Notes: generated by a model from the letters alone, not told the origin. A DNA stretch of 46,814 nucleotides from Bacteroidales bacterium (GCA_017551425.1 JAFZLQ010000070.1:1-46814), one strand, 5' to 3'; shown: positions 17,801-26,650, counted from the first letter of the stretch. Numbers and translations are program-made.

Positions 17801-18103
17801 ACCGCCGATCCTAACGACAACGACCGCATGAGCGACCGTTACATCGAGGACGGCTCCTACATCCGCATCAAGAACATCACCCTGGGATACACTCTTCCCA
17901 AGACGTTGCTCCAGCGCTTCAAGATCGAGAACATCCGCATGTATGTGAACGTACAGAACCTCTACACCCTTACGAATTATACCGGTTACGACCCTGAAGT
18001 CGGTGCCAGCACCCAGGATGCCACCGGTATGACCTTCGGTGTTGATAACGGACGTTATCCTTCTCCTACCACCTATTCCTTCGGTATGAACATCACATTC
18101 TAA
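14897..18103 (+). CDS. susC: SusC/RagA-family TonB-dependent transporter
   Basis: A 1068-residue outer-membrane transporter that imports oligosaccharides in a complex with the SusD lipoprotein acting as a lid. The signal peptide is MKQKLFISLLALLTLSVSAFAQ. It is followed by a carboxypeptidase-regulatory-like Ig domain (VVRGTVKDASGQGIIGASV, about 23-100), a TonB-box-like DEVVVVGYGTMRKSDLSGA, the plug domain with SIRVRGQATVN and PLYVIDGVIV, and the 22-strand barrel ending in SFGMNITF. The SusC-specific ATAIYGAQGANGVVLITTK is present. Start: ATG 14897, the only choice that gives a signal peptide without a preceding leader. The susD gene begins 14 nt after its stop. The specific glycan is inferred from the enzymes downstream, not from this sequence. 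Confidence 0.96.
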   Translation: MKQKLFISLLALLTLSVSAFAQTVVRGTVKDASGQGIIGASVMEKGTGNGAVADLDGNYEIRVSPRATLVFSSIGYASQEVVVGNQTVINVVLKDDTEFLDEVVVVGYGTMRKSDLSGASVSMKEDDLKGSIITNLDQSLQGRAAGVSAVQTSGAPGSSSSIRVRGQATVNAGAEPLYVIDGVIVQGGGNSAWDYGLGGLGNGKISTISPLATLNPSDIVSMEILKDASATAIYGAQGANGVVLITTKHGAAGESKITYDGMVALSQQNVRIDMLNLREWAEFYNDFVALGEASKNSYYADPSLLGVGTNWQDEVFRTALQHQHQIAAQGGNDKIQYYVSGSYMDQDGTVIGTHFDRFSVRTNVDAKVKEWLKVGVNATYAVTNDDLKLADGGEGLIFTALGTLPDIPVYDIDGNYATVVREGYTSANPVGLAMINTYTLNREKLTGNVYADVTPIKHITWRSEIGFDASHSESNTFKPTYILGGKENKTNSMSVQENNSVYWQLKNYLTWDQKFGKFGVIGMLGQECWESKWKYLSASNSNLPDNEVRTLSKATGDPTVGHGFGSAAMASFFTRWNFNYDDRYLATYTYRYDGSSNFGPDNRWAGFHSVAASWKFSNEKFFQPVKDAIKLSNGKIRVGWGQTGNANIGGGAWEANIYDSYSALGDAQRPTNIPNTGIHWEKQEQINVGLDLSFFDNRLNLTVDAYDKVSSDMLMSLDLPSYMGTKGNSSAALAAPKGNFGTIDNRGIEVTLSGYPVQTKDFSWESNFQISFNQNKLIALDGTENAQLIGYGQWNDIVSVTEIGQPLYGFYGYKVVGVYKDFDDILNSPKAEKYPVDGVFNRSTTVWPGDLKFEDINKDGVIDEKDRTNIGSPLPLFTFGWTNTFRYKNLDLSIFFNGTYGNKVLNYNLMGQGYNGLSHMTSYWTNQQRIVTQRAQLVPADGVYADNWYNNVENVKVANPDTKMPRITTADPNDNDRMSDRYIEDGSYIRIKNITLGYTLPKTLLQRFKIENIRMYVNVQNLYTLTNYTGYDPEVGASTQDATGMTFGVDNGRYPSPTTYSFGMNITF

Positions 18104-18117
18104 GGGAGGACACTGAT

Positions 18118-19911
18118 ATGAAGAAAATATTTGGAATAATTGCAACCGCAATAGCAGTCTTCAGCGCAGTATCTTGCGAAGACTTCCTCAACCGTCCTTC
18201 CGAGGACAGTTACGTGGTGGACGGATTCTACAAGAATGACGAACAGGTCATCATGGGTGTCAACTATCTTTACTCCGGTCCCTGGAGCGACGTCACCCGT
18301 TTCTATGTCTATGACACGGAATACATGGCCGGCAACGTCTGGACAAGCAACAGCCCCTACACCACCCTCACGGTGAACGGTACTGACCAGGAGCTCAAGG
18401 ACATGTCCGCATCCCTCTGGTCCATCAACGCCCACTGCAACACGGTCATCAACAACCTGCTCAGCTCATCCGGAGCTTCCCAGGAGGTGATCAACCAGGC
18501 CATCGGCGAATGCCTTGCATGGAAGGCCATGGCTTACTTCTTCCTGGTGCGCAACTTCGGCGATGTCCCCATCGTCCATGACAACACCGCCATCATCAAG
18601 GAAGGTACCTACAACGAGCTCAAGAAGGTCCAGAAGGCCGATGTCTATGATTACATCATCCTCACCCTCGAGAAGGCCATGGAACTCCTCCCCAAGAACG
18701 CATACATCGGCCAGTACAACAGGATCGACCACTATGCCGCCGAGGGTCTCCTCGCCAAGGTTTACCTCACCAAGGCAGGCGTAACCGGATCCCTCAACAA
18801 CGACGACCTCTCCAAGGCCCTCTCGTATGCCGAGGACGTAATCCACAATTCCGGACGCACCCTTACCCCCAAGTACTCCGATGTCTTCCGCATCGACCCG
18901 AAGGTCTTCCAGCAGACCGGAGAATGCCTGTTCTCCTGGCTGTGGCAGGCAAAGGTCGAGATGTGGTGCACCCAGAGCTACATGCAGAACGACGTCGGCC
19001 TGGTAGGCTTCTCCGAGGAGAACAACTGGGGTGACTGGAAAGGTCCCTCCATCGACCTCCAGGATGCATTCGGCGTAGATGCCACCAAGAATCCACAGGC
19101 CCGCCAGGATAACGACGACCGCCGCAAGACCACCATCATGATGTTCGGCGACCAGTACGACTACTTCTGGAAGGACAAGGGCGGATTCGACCTCTACAGG
19201 TTCTTCTACGACAAGAGCTACGGTCTGGGAACGGACAATCCCAACATCTCCAGCCAGAACTGGGGCTGCCCTGCCGGCGCATTCTACGGAAAGCATATCT
19301 ACGGCGACTATCAGGATCATATCGACGGATGCGGCGTAACTCCCCACCAGCAGTACAACCAGCTTCCTACCCATATCCTGAGGCTCTCGGATGTCTATCT
19401 GGTAGCAGCTGAGGCCGCTTATCTCACCGGCGATTCCAACAAGGCCAAGGGATATGTAAATGACGTGCGCAAGCGCGCGAACGCTGAACCCGTGTCCGAC
19501 GTGAACTACGACACCATCTGGAAGGAGCGCCGTCTGGAGCTCGCCCTGGAAGGTGACCGCTGGTACGACTATGTGCGCCGTTCCTACTACGACGTGAACG
19601 CCTGCATCACCGACCTCAAGACCCAGCGCAGAGGCTACTGGGCAGTGCCTCAGGGCGGCAGCGGCGACGACCTCAACGGTGTTTACAAGAACTTCGTCTG
19701 CGACGCCGACGGCAACTACGTAGGCCCCGGAGCCAATCCCTGGGATGCATCTTCCCTCGCTTATGACGGCAGCAAGGACCTCGTGGACGTGAAAGAATCC
19801 ATGTTCATCGTTCCCATGCCTACAGAGGATGTGGTTGCCAACCCCAACATGGCCTCTGACGCAGAAGCAGAGCACGTGGATGTCCGCGCTACCTACTCTT
19901 ATGACTTTTAA
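18118..19911 (+). CDS. susD: SusD/RagB-family glycan-binding lipoprotein
   Basis: A 597-residue surface lipoprotein with lipobox SAVSC (acylated Cys20) followed by EDFLNRPSED, the usual SusD N-terminus. The body shows the helical, TPR-like SusD fold: QAIGECLAWKAMAYFFLVRNFGDVPIV, YAAEGLLAKVYLTKAG, and RLSDVYLVAAEAAYLTGDSNKAKGYVNDVRKRA, then IWKERRLELALEGDRWYDYVR. It caps the SusC barrel and helps capture oligosaccharides. It follows susC by 14 nt and is followed by the first glycan-binding protein after 12 nt, so the four genes form one transcription unit. Confidence 0.95.
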   Translation: MKKIFGIIATAIAVFSAVSCEDFLNRPSEDSYVVDGFYKNDEQVIMGVNYLYSGPWSDVTRFYVYDTEYMAGNVWTSNSPYTTLTVNGTDQELKDMSASLWSINAHCNTVINNLLSSSGASQEVINQAIGECLAWKAMAYFFLVRNFGDVPIVHDNTAIIKEGTYNELKKVQKADVYDYIILTLEKAMELLPKNAYIGQYNRIDHYAAEGLLAKVYLTKAGVTGSLNNDDLSKALSYAEDVIHNSGRTLTPKYSDVFRIDPKVFQQTGECLFSWLWQAKVEMWCTQSYMQNDVGLVGFSEENNWGDWKGPSIDLQDAFGVDATKNPQARQDNDDRRKTTIMMFGDQYDYFWKDKGGFDLYRFFYDKSYGLGTDNPNISSQNWGCPAGAFYGKHIYGDYQDHIDGCGVTPHQQYNQLPTHILRLSDVYLVAAEAAYLTGDSNKAKGYVNDVRKRANAEPVSDVNYDTIWKERRLELALEGDRWYDYVRRSYYDVNACITDLKTQRRGYWAVPQGGSGDDLNGVYKNFVCDADGNYVGPGANPWDASSLAYDGSKDLVDVKESMFIVPMPTEDVVANPNMASDAEAEHVDVRATYSYDF

Positions 19912-19923
19912 TCCGAACCAGCA

Positions 19924-21210
19924 ATGAAACAGATAATCAAAAATATCATCCTCATAGCCGGAGCAGCAGTCATTGCAGGTGCTTTCTTTTCCTGCGAAAA
20001 GCAAGACTACCCCGACCGTTTCCGCGCTACCGAAGGCAAACCCACAATCAGCTATGTGAGGTATGCAGACAGGGATGTTTTCATTGAGCAGGCATTCATG
20101 GACGAGATTCTCTGCATCGTCGGTACCAACCTTACCAGCGTGCATGATGTTGTTTTCAACGACCAGAAGGCCGTGATCAATACCAGCTACATTACGGAAA
20201 ACACCCTTGTAGTGGCAGTTCCCAACAAACAGGCCCAGGAGGTTACCAACAAGCTTTATCTCATAACTGCAAAACCCGACACGGTCAGTTATGACTTCAA
20301 GGTTCTTCCTCCCGTACCCAAGGTACTTGCAATGTCCAACGAGTGGGCAAAGGCAGGTGAAGAAGTTACGCTCACCGGTAAGTATTTCATGGACGTGAAG
20401 AGCGTTTCCATGCCCGGCGCAGAAGTGGCTGACTACACCGTGAACGACAGCGAACACATCACCTTCAAGGTCCCTGCAGGCGCAACTCCCGGTCCCGTCA
20501 ACGTGACCACCGAATCCGGTTCCGCCAACAGCGCGTTCCAGTATATGGACCAGCGCAACATGCTCTTCGACTTTGACGGACTCCGCGGCGGTTTCGCCAC
20601 CGGTATCGGCTGGCGCGCCCCTGCCAACGGACACCTCCACAATCCCGGCGACGATCCCTTCCCCGCACTGGACGGCTCATACCTCTGGCTCGGCGGCAAG
20701 GATCCGGGAGCCGGCTGGCAGGAGGACGAGTTCTCCTTCGACTACTGGAACGACAAGGACGTTTACGGATCGTTCCCTCCTCTGAGCAGCCTGCCCGCCT
20801 TCGACGCTTATATCAACAAGTTCGGCATCGGCGGCCTCACATTGAAGTTCGAGGTGTTCGTCCCCACTTCCAACCCCTGGAAAAACAGCTCCATGCAGAT
20901 TATGTTCTCCAGCAGCGACATCGTTTCCAGCGACAACATGAACAACACCTATTTCTCCGACGAAACTGTTCCCCGTGCCCTTTGGACTCCCTGGCAGGCA
21001 ACCGGTTCCTACGATACCGGAGACAAGTGGCTCACCATCAGCATTCCGCTCTCCGAGTTCAATTTGACTCACGGCGGAGCCACCTGCGCCACCAAGTTTG
21101 ACAAGAGCTGGCTGGACGGCTTTGCCCTCTTCGTTTGGGAAGGAGTCGGCGGCGGTTCCGAATGCGATCCCGTCATTGCAATGGACCACTTCCGCGTAGT
21201 ACCCCTCTAA
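19924..21210 (+). CDS. IPT/TIG-domain surface glycan-binding lipoprotein (SGBP-like)
   Basis: A 428-residue lipoprotein: signal peptide to FFSC (acylated Cys24), then the acidic EKQDY of surface lipoproteins. Two IPT/TIG Ig-like domains follow: roughly residues 40-130 (ILCIVGTNLTSVHDVVFNDQ) and 135-205 (EEVTLTGKYFMDVKSVSMPG). The C-terminal about 220 residues form a beta-sandwich-type region rich in Trp and Tyr (WRAPANGHLHNP, GSYLWLGGKDPGAGWQ, NPWKNSSMQIMF). It resembles the XBD-type glycan-binding region of SGBP-B proteins that sit next to SusD. It would hold polysaccharide at the cell surface for the GH26 and GH5 enzymes. Ligand type is inferred from the locus. Confidence 0.82.
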   Translation: MKQIIKNIILIAGAAVIAGAFFSCEKQDYPDRFRATEGKPTISYVRYADRDVFIEQAFMDEILCIVGTNLTSVHDVVFNDQKAVINTSYITENTLVVAVPNKQAQEVTNKLYLITAKPDTVSYDFKVLPPVPKVLAMSNEWAKAGEEVTLTGKYFMDVKSVSMPGAEVADYTVNDSEHITFKVPAGATPGPVNVTTESGSANSAFQYMDQRNMLFDFDGLRGGFATGIGWRAPANGHLHNPGDDPFPALDGSYLWLGGKDPGAGWQEDEFSFDYWNDKDVYGSFPPLSSLPAFDAYINKFGIGGLTLKFEVFVPTSNPWKNSSMQIMFSSSDIVSSDNMNNTYFSDETVPRALWTPWQATGSYDTGDKWLTISIPLSEFNLTHGGATCATKFDKSWLDGFALFVWEGVGGGSECDPVIAMDHFRVVPL

Positions 21211-21217
21211 TCTTTAA

Positions 21218-23578
21218 ATGATGAAAGTTATGAACAGAATATTCAAGTTCACAGCATTTGCAGTAGCGGCCCTGATGGCTTTCACGGGCTGCGTGCAGGA
21301 GGAACTCAGCACCGACCAGTTCAGTGACAGCTCGATTTCCCTTGGTGCGTTCTCGCCCAACCCGGTATATCGCGGCGGAGAGATCACTGTCATCGGCAGC
21401 AACCTCGACCAGGTCTCCCAGGTTCTGGTTCCCGGCGTGGATCCCATCACAGACTTTACCGTAACCGGTACGGGCCGTGATTGCCGACTGGTATTCACCG
21501 TCCCGGTGGACGGCCCTGAAGAGGGTCTCATCACTCTCGTGGGCAAGAACGGCGCCAGGGTTGAATCCGTGGCCACCCTTACCTACACCGAGCCCATCCT
21601 CTTCACTTCATTCAGTCCCGCATCGGCCATGCCCGGCGATGTGCTCACCATCAAGGGAGATTACCTCAACCTTGTAAAGGAAGTCATCTTCGAAGGCGCC
21701 GCCTATGTAACCGAATTCAAATCCCAGACACGCTACGAGCTCCAGCTCGTCGTGCCCGCCAACGCCATCAGCGGACGTGTCGTGGTGGGTGATTCCAACG
21801 AGGTCCTCGACCCCGACACCGTCGCCAACAAGGTGTACTCCGAGAATGAGCTCAAGATAGGCGATCCTACCGTCAGCGGCCTCAAGGTCGCCCTTGCCAA
21901 GCCCGGCGAGCCTGCCGTCATTTCCGGTAATTACCTGAACATGATAAGCACTGTGGTCTTCGCCGGCGGCACCAGGGTGGAAAGCTTTACCGTGGCTTCG
22001 GACACCAAGACCCTCACCGTTTCCATCCCGGCAACGGCCCAGAGCGGCGATGTGGTGGCTGTCGACTATGCCGGCAAGGAATATGTCGCAGGTACTGTCG
22101 CAATGGTGCAGCCCGGCAACCTCGCCGCAGCTCCCCAGCCCGTTAAGGCAGGCGACGATCTCACCATCACCGGTGACGACCTCAACGTTGTCACAAGCGT
22201 GGAGTTCCCCAACGGGGGCGAAGCTTACTTCACATACACCGCAGACAAGGCCATCGTAGTCACGGTTCCCGCCAAGGCCACCGAGGGTGACATCATCCTC
22301 ACCATGGACAACGGCGATGCCGTTACCGTTCCCTTCACCCTGGTGCATCCCACCGTCACCGAAGTGGCTCCCGTCGAGCTTATGGCCGGTGAGGTCATCA
22401 CCGTAAAGGGTACGGACCTCGACCTCATCGTAGGCGCCACCCTCGGCGGCAAGGATGTCGATGTCCTGTACAGCGACGGCGACCTGCTCCTCCAGACCTT
22501 CAACACCTCCGTATCCGGAAAGATCGTCCTGAAGCTTTTGAACGGCGAGACCGTCGAGCCTGAGGAGGAGATCACCCTTGCATACGACTCCTTCATCATC
22601 GTCAACGAGATGCCGGCTGCCGAGCACATCGGCGCCCTCGTCACCTTCAAGGGCGAGAATTTCCTGATGATAGAGAACATCTACATCGGCGAGAAGAAGG
22701 TTACCAGCTATCTGGTGCGTAACGACAATGAACTCCAGTTCATCATGCCTTACAACAAGATCGGCGTGTACGAAGTGAAGTTCGAGCTCCTCTCCGGCGA
22801 CGTCGAAACCTGCCCCAGCTCCATCGAGGTTCAGCTCGAGCAGAACATCACCGTCATCTGGGAAGGCGAAGAAGATCTCGGTTCATGGAGCAGCCAGCCT
22901 GTCTTCGGAGCAGAAGATGCCTTTATCAATGCCGGCATCGTGGTTGGCGATAAAGTTCGTGTGTACTACACTCCTACCGCCGACTGGTACCAGGTGCAGG
23001 TATGGGACGGTCACTGGAAGGGCATGACATTCGACGAGCTCGGCGGCGGCAACACCGTCAATCCCGAAACGATGCCCGAGTATAAGGGTTACTTCGAATT
23101 CACGGTTACTGCCGCACACGTAGAAGTCCTTTCCATTCTCGAGAACTGGGGCGGCGCAATGCTCGCACAGGGCGAAAGCGCCATCGTGACCATGGTCACC
23201 CTGATCCACGATATTCCTCAGGAAAGGGATATCTGGGAAGGCGAAGAAGATCTCGGTTCATGGGGCCCCCAGCCTGTCTTCGGAGCCGAAGGCATCATGG
23301 CGGAAATGGGCGTGAAACCCGGCGACCTTCTGCGCATCTACTTCACTCCTACCGCCGACTGGTGGCAGATTCAGATCTGGGACGGTCACTGGCACGGTAT
23401 TTCCATCGACGAGATCGGAGGCAATACCGCCAATCCTGAGACCTGGTCCAACAACTCCTGCATTGAGTTCGTGATCACAGAAACTCTGCTGAATGAATTC
23501 AATGCTATCGAGGGTTGGGGCGGCGCCATTCTCCTCCAGGGAGAAAATGCCATCATTACCAGAGTCTGCGTATTCTAA
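21218..23578 (+). CDS. Multi-IPT surface lipoprotein with duplicated C-terminal binding module
   Basis: A 786-residue lipoprotein: the signal peptide ends in AFTGC (acylated Cys25), then VQEELSTD. Six IPT/TIG-like repeats of about 80 residues follow, each with a variant of GxxLxxVxxVxF (for example GSNLDQVSQVLV, GDYLNLVKEVIF, GNYLNMISTVVF, GDDLNVVTSVEF, GTDLDLIVGATL, GENFLMIENIYI). Residues 547-671 and 672-786 are two copies of one Trp-rich module, opening IWEGEEDLGSWSSQP and IWEGEEDLGSWGPQP, each with YYTPTADWYQVQVWDGHWKG or a near copy. The shape is a long stalk carrying a tandem carbohydrate-binding tip. Start: ATG 21218; ATG 21230 (MNRIFKFTAF) also gives a good signal peptide. It is the last gene before a strong terminator. 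Confidence 0.8.
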   Translation: MMKVMNRIFKFTAFAVAALMAFTGCVQEELSTDQFSDSSISLGAFSPNPVYRGGEITVIGSNLDQVSQVLVPGVDPITDFTVTGTGRDCRLVFTVPVDGPEEGLITLVGKNGARVESVATLTYTEPILFTSFSPASAMPGDVLTIKGDYLNLVKEVIFEGAAYVTEFKSQTRYELQLVVPANAISGRVVVGDSNEVLDPDTVANKVYSENELKIGDPTVSGLKVALAKPGEPAVISGNYLNMISTVVFAGGTRVESFTVASDTKTLTVSIPATAQSGDVVAVDYAGKEYVAGTVAMVQPGNLAAAPQPVKAGDDLTITGDDLNVVTSVEFPNGGEAYFTYTADKAIVVTVPAKATEGDIILTMDNGDAVTVPFTLVHPTVTEVAPVELMAGEVITVKGTDLDLIVGATLGGKDVDVLYSDGDLLLQTFNTSVSGKIVLKLLNGETVEPEEEITLAYDSFIIVNEMPAAEHIGALVTFKGENFLMIENIYIGEKKVTSYLVRNDNELQFIMPYNKIGVYEVKFELLSGDVETCPSSIEVQLEQNITVIWEGEEDLGSWSSQPVFGAEDAFINAGIVVGDKVRVYYTPTADWYQVQVWDGHWKGMTFDELGGGNTVNPETMPEYKGYFEFTVTAAHVEVLSILENWGGAMLAQGESAIVTMVTLIHDIPQERDIWEGEEDLGSWGPQPVFGAEGIMAEMGVKPGDLLRIYFTPTADWWQIQIWDGHWHGISIDEIGGNTANPETWSNNSCIEFVITETLLNEFNAIEGWGGAILLQGENAIITRVCVF
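22856..23575 (+). repeat. In-frame tandem duplication of a Trp-rich binding module
   Basis: Two copies, starting at 22856 and 23231, with a period of 375 nt (125 codons). The first 33 nt of each copy (through TCATGG) are identical in DNA, and further blocks such as CCTACCGCCGACTGGT recur. This suggests a recent duplication or gene conversion. The second copy ends at the stop codon and is about 10 codons shorter. Confidence 0.85.
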
Positions 23579-23588
23579 TCGTTAATCC

Positions 23589-23629
23589 AAGGGCGGCGGT
23601 GCAAAGGTGCCGCCGCCCTTTTTATTTTT
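23589..23629 (+). terminator. Strong terminator-like hairpin directly before the GH26 gene
   Basis: Arms AAGGGCGGCGG (23589-23599) and CCGCCGCCCTT (23610-23620) pair perfectly around a 10-nt loop, followed by TTTATTTTTA. The ATG of the GH26 gene is the next base after the T-rich tail (23630). The hairpin therefore both looks like an intrinsic terminator and covers the place where a ribosome would bind for GH26. Confidence 0.85.
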
Positions 23630-25114
23630 ATGAAAGCGTCAAGAGCCTTAATAGCCGCCTTTTCCCTTGCACTGCTGTCCTGCGGCGGGCCTGAGGATAT
23701 AGACCAGCCGGTGGAGAAAGCCCCTGCGGTGGTCTCCACAAGCCCTGCGGACGGTGCCACGGGTATCCAGGGCCCGTCCCTGGCCGTTGTCGTCACAATG
23801 GACCAGAACGTTAAGGTTTCCGCCGCCGGCAGCAAGCAGGTTGCCGTCAGCGGAGGCGCATCGGTCGCATCCGTAAACGCTTATGGCACGGACGTGACGA
23901 TCAAGCTTGAGGGCCTTGAAAACGGGGAAAGCTATACCGTTTCCGTTCCGGCCGGCGTGATAGAAGGATACAAAACCAACCAGGAGGCGGCAGCGGCCGT
24001 TTCCGTACATTTCACCATGGAGTATGTGGAGCCGGAGAAGCACTATGACCGTGCTCCCGTACAGTCGCTGAGCGATTCCCAATGCTCGGCGCAGGCTTCC
24101 AGGCTCTATGCATACCTGCTGGAGAATTATGGAAGCAAAACCATTTCCGGCGCCATGGGAGGCACCGCATGGGAAACATCATATACGGATAATATTGAAG
24201 CGCTTACGGGAATCTATCCCGCAATAACAGGCTTCGATTATCTGTTCAACAACTGGGCAGAAAGGAAGAGCGAGTGGCCGGACCGGCCGGAGTACACAGA
24301 CATCACTCCGGTCCTGCAGGCCTGGAACGCCCGCAACATCATACAGATAGGGTGGCACTGGTGTGTGCCCCAGACGCCTGAGGAATCGTTCGACAGCTCC
24401 GGCGGCAAACGATATATAGACAGTTATTCATACAGCACCAGGGCATTCGGCGTCAGGAACGCCCTTCAGGAGGGAACCTGGCAGAATGCCGAGATGAAAA
24501 AACAGCTGCAGCAGGTGGCCGGATTCCTCGGCCTTCTGCAGGATGCCGGCATCCCCGTCCTCTGGCGGCCCCTGCATGAAGCTGCGGGCGACTACAGCTG
24601 GGGCGCCTGGTTCTGGTGGGGCTATGACGGCGCAGACGCCTGCCGGCAGCTCTGGCAGTATATGTACAAGGAGTTTACGCAGACCTACGGCCTCCACAAC
24701 CTCATCTGGGTATGGACGGCGCAGACTTCCGACGCCGGCAAGCTGGCCTCCGTCGATAAGCTCAAGGCCTGGTATCCGGGCGACGAATACGTAGATATAG
24801 TCGGTGCAGACCTTTACGTAAACAAGAACACCACCCAGTCCGCCGCTTTCCGGCTGGTAAACGACTCGGTCGCAGGCCGGAAGATAGTGGTGCTGAGCGA
24901 ATTCGGCAATCTCCTTGACATTGACGGATTCTTCAGTGAAGATGCCCCCTGGGGCTATTTCATGAACTGGTGCAACTTCGAGAACGGCTCTCCCGTGCTG
25001 TATTGCAAGAACGGCGACGGAAGCTATTCCTGGAACAATACGGCGGAAGACTGGAAATCCGCTCTCCTGAATGCGCATACGATTAACCGGAAGGACGTGC
25101 CTTCCCTCAAGTAA
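23630..25114 (+). CDS. GH26 beta-mannanase lipoprotein
   Basis: A 494-residue surface lipoprotein; the lipobox LLSC (acylated Cys18) is followed by GGPEDID. Residues about 30-135 form an Ig-like (Big_5-type) domain. From about 145 on comes a GH26 (beta/alpha)8 barrel. Putative acid/base Glu317 is in WRPLHEAAG, nucleophile Glu424 in VVLSEFGN, and the family-typical SGAMGGTAWE, GWHWCVPQ and WVWTAQT are present. GH26 enzymes of this type cut beta-1,4-mannan backbones in mannan, glucomannan or galactomannan. The gene lies 51 nt after the second SGBP, separated by a hairpin, and 6 nt before the GH5 gene, with which it shares the N-terminal domain. Start is fixed by the lipoprotein signal peptide. 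Confidence 0.9.
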   Translation: MKASRALIAAFSLALLSCGGPEDIDQPVEKAPAVVSTSPADGATGIQGPSLAVVVTMDQNVKVSAAGSKQVAVSGGASVASVNAYGTDVTIKLEGLENGESYTVSVPAGVIEGYKTNQEAAAAVSVHFTMEYVEPEKHYDRAPVQSLSDSQCSAQASRLYAYLLENYGSKTISGAMGGTAWETSYTDNIEALTGIYPAITGFDYLFNNWAERKSEWPDRPEYTDITPVLQAWNARNIIQIGWHWCVPQTPEESFDSSGGKRYIDSYSYSTRAFGVRNALQEGTWQNAEMKKQLQQVAGFLGLLQDAGIPVLWRPLHEAAGDYSWGAWFWWGYDGADACRQLWQYMYKEFTQTYGLHNLIWVWTAQTSDAGKLASVDKLKAWYPGDEYVDIVGADLYVNKNTTQSAAFRLVNDSVAGRKIVVLSEFGNLLDIDGFFSEDAPWGYFMNWCNFENGSPVLYCKNGDGSYSWNNTAEDWKSALLNAHTINRKDVPSLK

Positions 25115-25120
25115 CAATAC

Positions 25121-26650
25121 ATGAAAAGATTCTTAGGCATATCCGCAGTGCTGGCCATGATGGCCGTTTCCTGTATCAATCCCGACGATCCGGAGCAGCC
25201 GGAAGAGGCCGCCGCCCCCGTGCTGGTTTCCGTTTCCCCGGAAGACGGCGTAAGCGAGCTTACGGTGGACGCACTCCAGGTGGTGTTCACATTCGACCAG
25301 AACATAAAATGCCTTACCGAAGGCCAGAAGGGCGTTACGGTTTCCGGCGGCGCCGCCATAGACAAGGTGAACGCCTACGGCGCCGACCTTACCGTGTCCG
25401 TATCGGGTCTTGCCCGCGGCAACAGCTATACGCTCACCCTGCCGGAAGGCACGGTACTGGGCTACAAGACCAACCAGAAGGGATCCGCCGCCATCAGCTA
25501 TCATTTTTCCACCAAGGAACCGGACGCACCCCTCGTCCCCATGGATCCCGGAGTGGATACCGAAGGTTGGGAAAACGCCGCCTCGTGCGCCGTCAACATG
25601 CGCGTCGGCTGGAACCTCGGCAATACCCTGGAGGCAAACAGCGGCAGCGTGGACAATATGTGGATAGAAGCATACACCGGCAGGACCACCAAGGATTACG
25701 AGACGGCCTGGGGCCAGCCCGAGGCCACCCGCGAGCTCATCCACATGTTCAAGCAGGCCGGATTCGGAGCCATCCGCGTGCCTGTCACCTGGTACCCCCA
25801 CATGGGAACCGTCACCGTGACCGGCACCCACTGGGACATGTCCACATGGACCGGGTATGACGTCGATCCCGTATGGATGGCAAGGGTGAAGCAGGTGGTA
25901 AACTACGTCATTGACGAGGGCCTTTACTGCATACTCAACGTACACCATGATACCGGAGACGCCTCCACCGCCTGGCTCAGGGCTGACAAGGGCGTTTACA
26001 ACGAGGTAAGCGAAAGGTACACTGAGCTTTGGAAACAGATCGCCACGGAGTTCGAGCCTTACGGCCAGAAGCTGGTGTTCGAGGCGTTCAACGAAATGCT
26101 TGATACCAAAGGCAGCTGGAACACTTCTTCGGCCAACGCCTACGAGGCCATCAACATGTACAACGCAAACTTCGTGGCGACGGTGCGCGCCACCGGCGGC
26201 AACAACGTGCGCAGGAACCTGATCCTGGGTACCTACAGCGCCAGTCCGCTGCCGGACGGCCTCAGCGCCTTCCGCCTGCCCGAAGACAGCGTTCCCGACC
26301 ATCTCCTGGCCGAGGTCCACAGCTATTCGCCGTACCGCTTCGCCTTCGACAACGACAATCCGCAGACCGTCTTCGACGCTTCCTGCGAGAAGGAGGTCCA
26401 GGGCCTGGTGGAGAACATGAACACCTATCTGGTGGGCAGGGGCATCCCCTGCGTGCTGGGCGAATACGGCTGTACCGCCAGCAGGACTGAGGAGGAAATG
26501 GCCAAGCAGGCTGCCTGCTACGTGTCTGCGGCTGCCAAATACAATATTCCCTGTTTCTATTGGATGGTCCTGAGCGAAGGTGCAGACCGTTCCGTTCCCA
26601 AGTGGTCGACCCCCTTGCTCAAGGATGCCATCCTGAATGCACTCAAGTAA
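25121..26650 (+). CDS. GH5 endo-glycanase lipoprotein (GH5_4-like)
   Basis: A 509-residue surface lipoprotein: the lipobox AVSC (acylated Cys18) is followed by the acidic [11 protein letters not shown]. An Ig-like domain at about 33-135 is homologous to that of the GH26 protein. The catalytic GH5 barrel has [44 protein letters not shown], acid/base Glu325 in [19 protein letters not shown], and nucleophile Glu448 in VLGEYG. The pattern [10 protein letters not shown] with ETAWGQP resembles subfamily GH5_4 (endo-beta-1,4-glucanase, xyloglucanase or glucomannanase activities) more than the mannanase subfamilies, though this was not tested by search. It starts 6 nt after GH26 and ends 1 nt before GH130. 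Confidence 0.88.
   Translation: MKRFLGISAVLAMMAVSCINPDDPEQPEEAAAPVLVSVSPEDGVSELTVDALQVVFTFDQNIKCLTEGQKGVTVSGGAAIDKVNAYGADLTVSVSGLARGNSYTLTLPEGTVLGYKTNQKGSAAISYHFSTKEPDAPLVPMDPGVDTEGWENAASCAVNMRVGWNLGNTLEANSGSVDNMWIEAYTGRTTKDYETAWGQPEATRELIHMFKQAGFGAIRVPVTWYPHMGTVTVTGTHWDMSTWTGYDVDPVWMARVKQVVNYVIDEGLYCILNVHHDTGDASTAWLRADKGVYNEVSERYTELWKQIATEFEPYGQKLVFEAFNEMLDTKGSWNTSSANAYEAINMYNANFVATVRATGGNNVRRNLILGTYSASPLPDGLSAFRLPEDSVPDHLLAEVHSYSPYRFAFDNDNPQTVFDASCEKEVQGLVENMNTYLVGRGIPCVLGEYGCTASRTEEEMAKQAACYVSAAAKYNIPCFYWMVLSEGADRSVPKWSTPLLKDAILNALK

Noticed and set aside
18466..20640. A 724-codon open frame on the minus strand opposite susD
   Set aside because: It covers two genes (susD and the first SGBP) that have clear signal peptides and folds. 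No promoter or motif supports the antisense frame.
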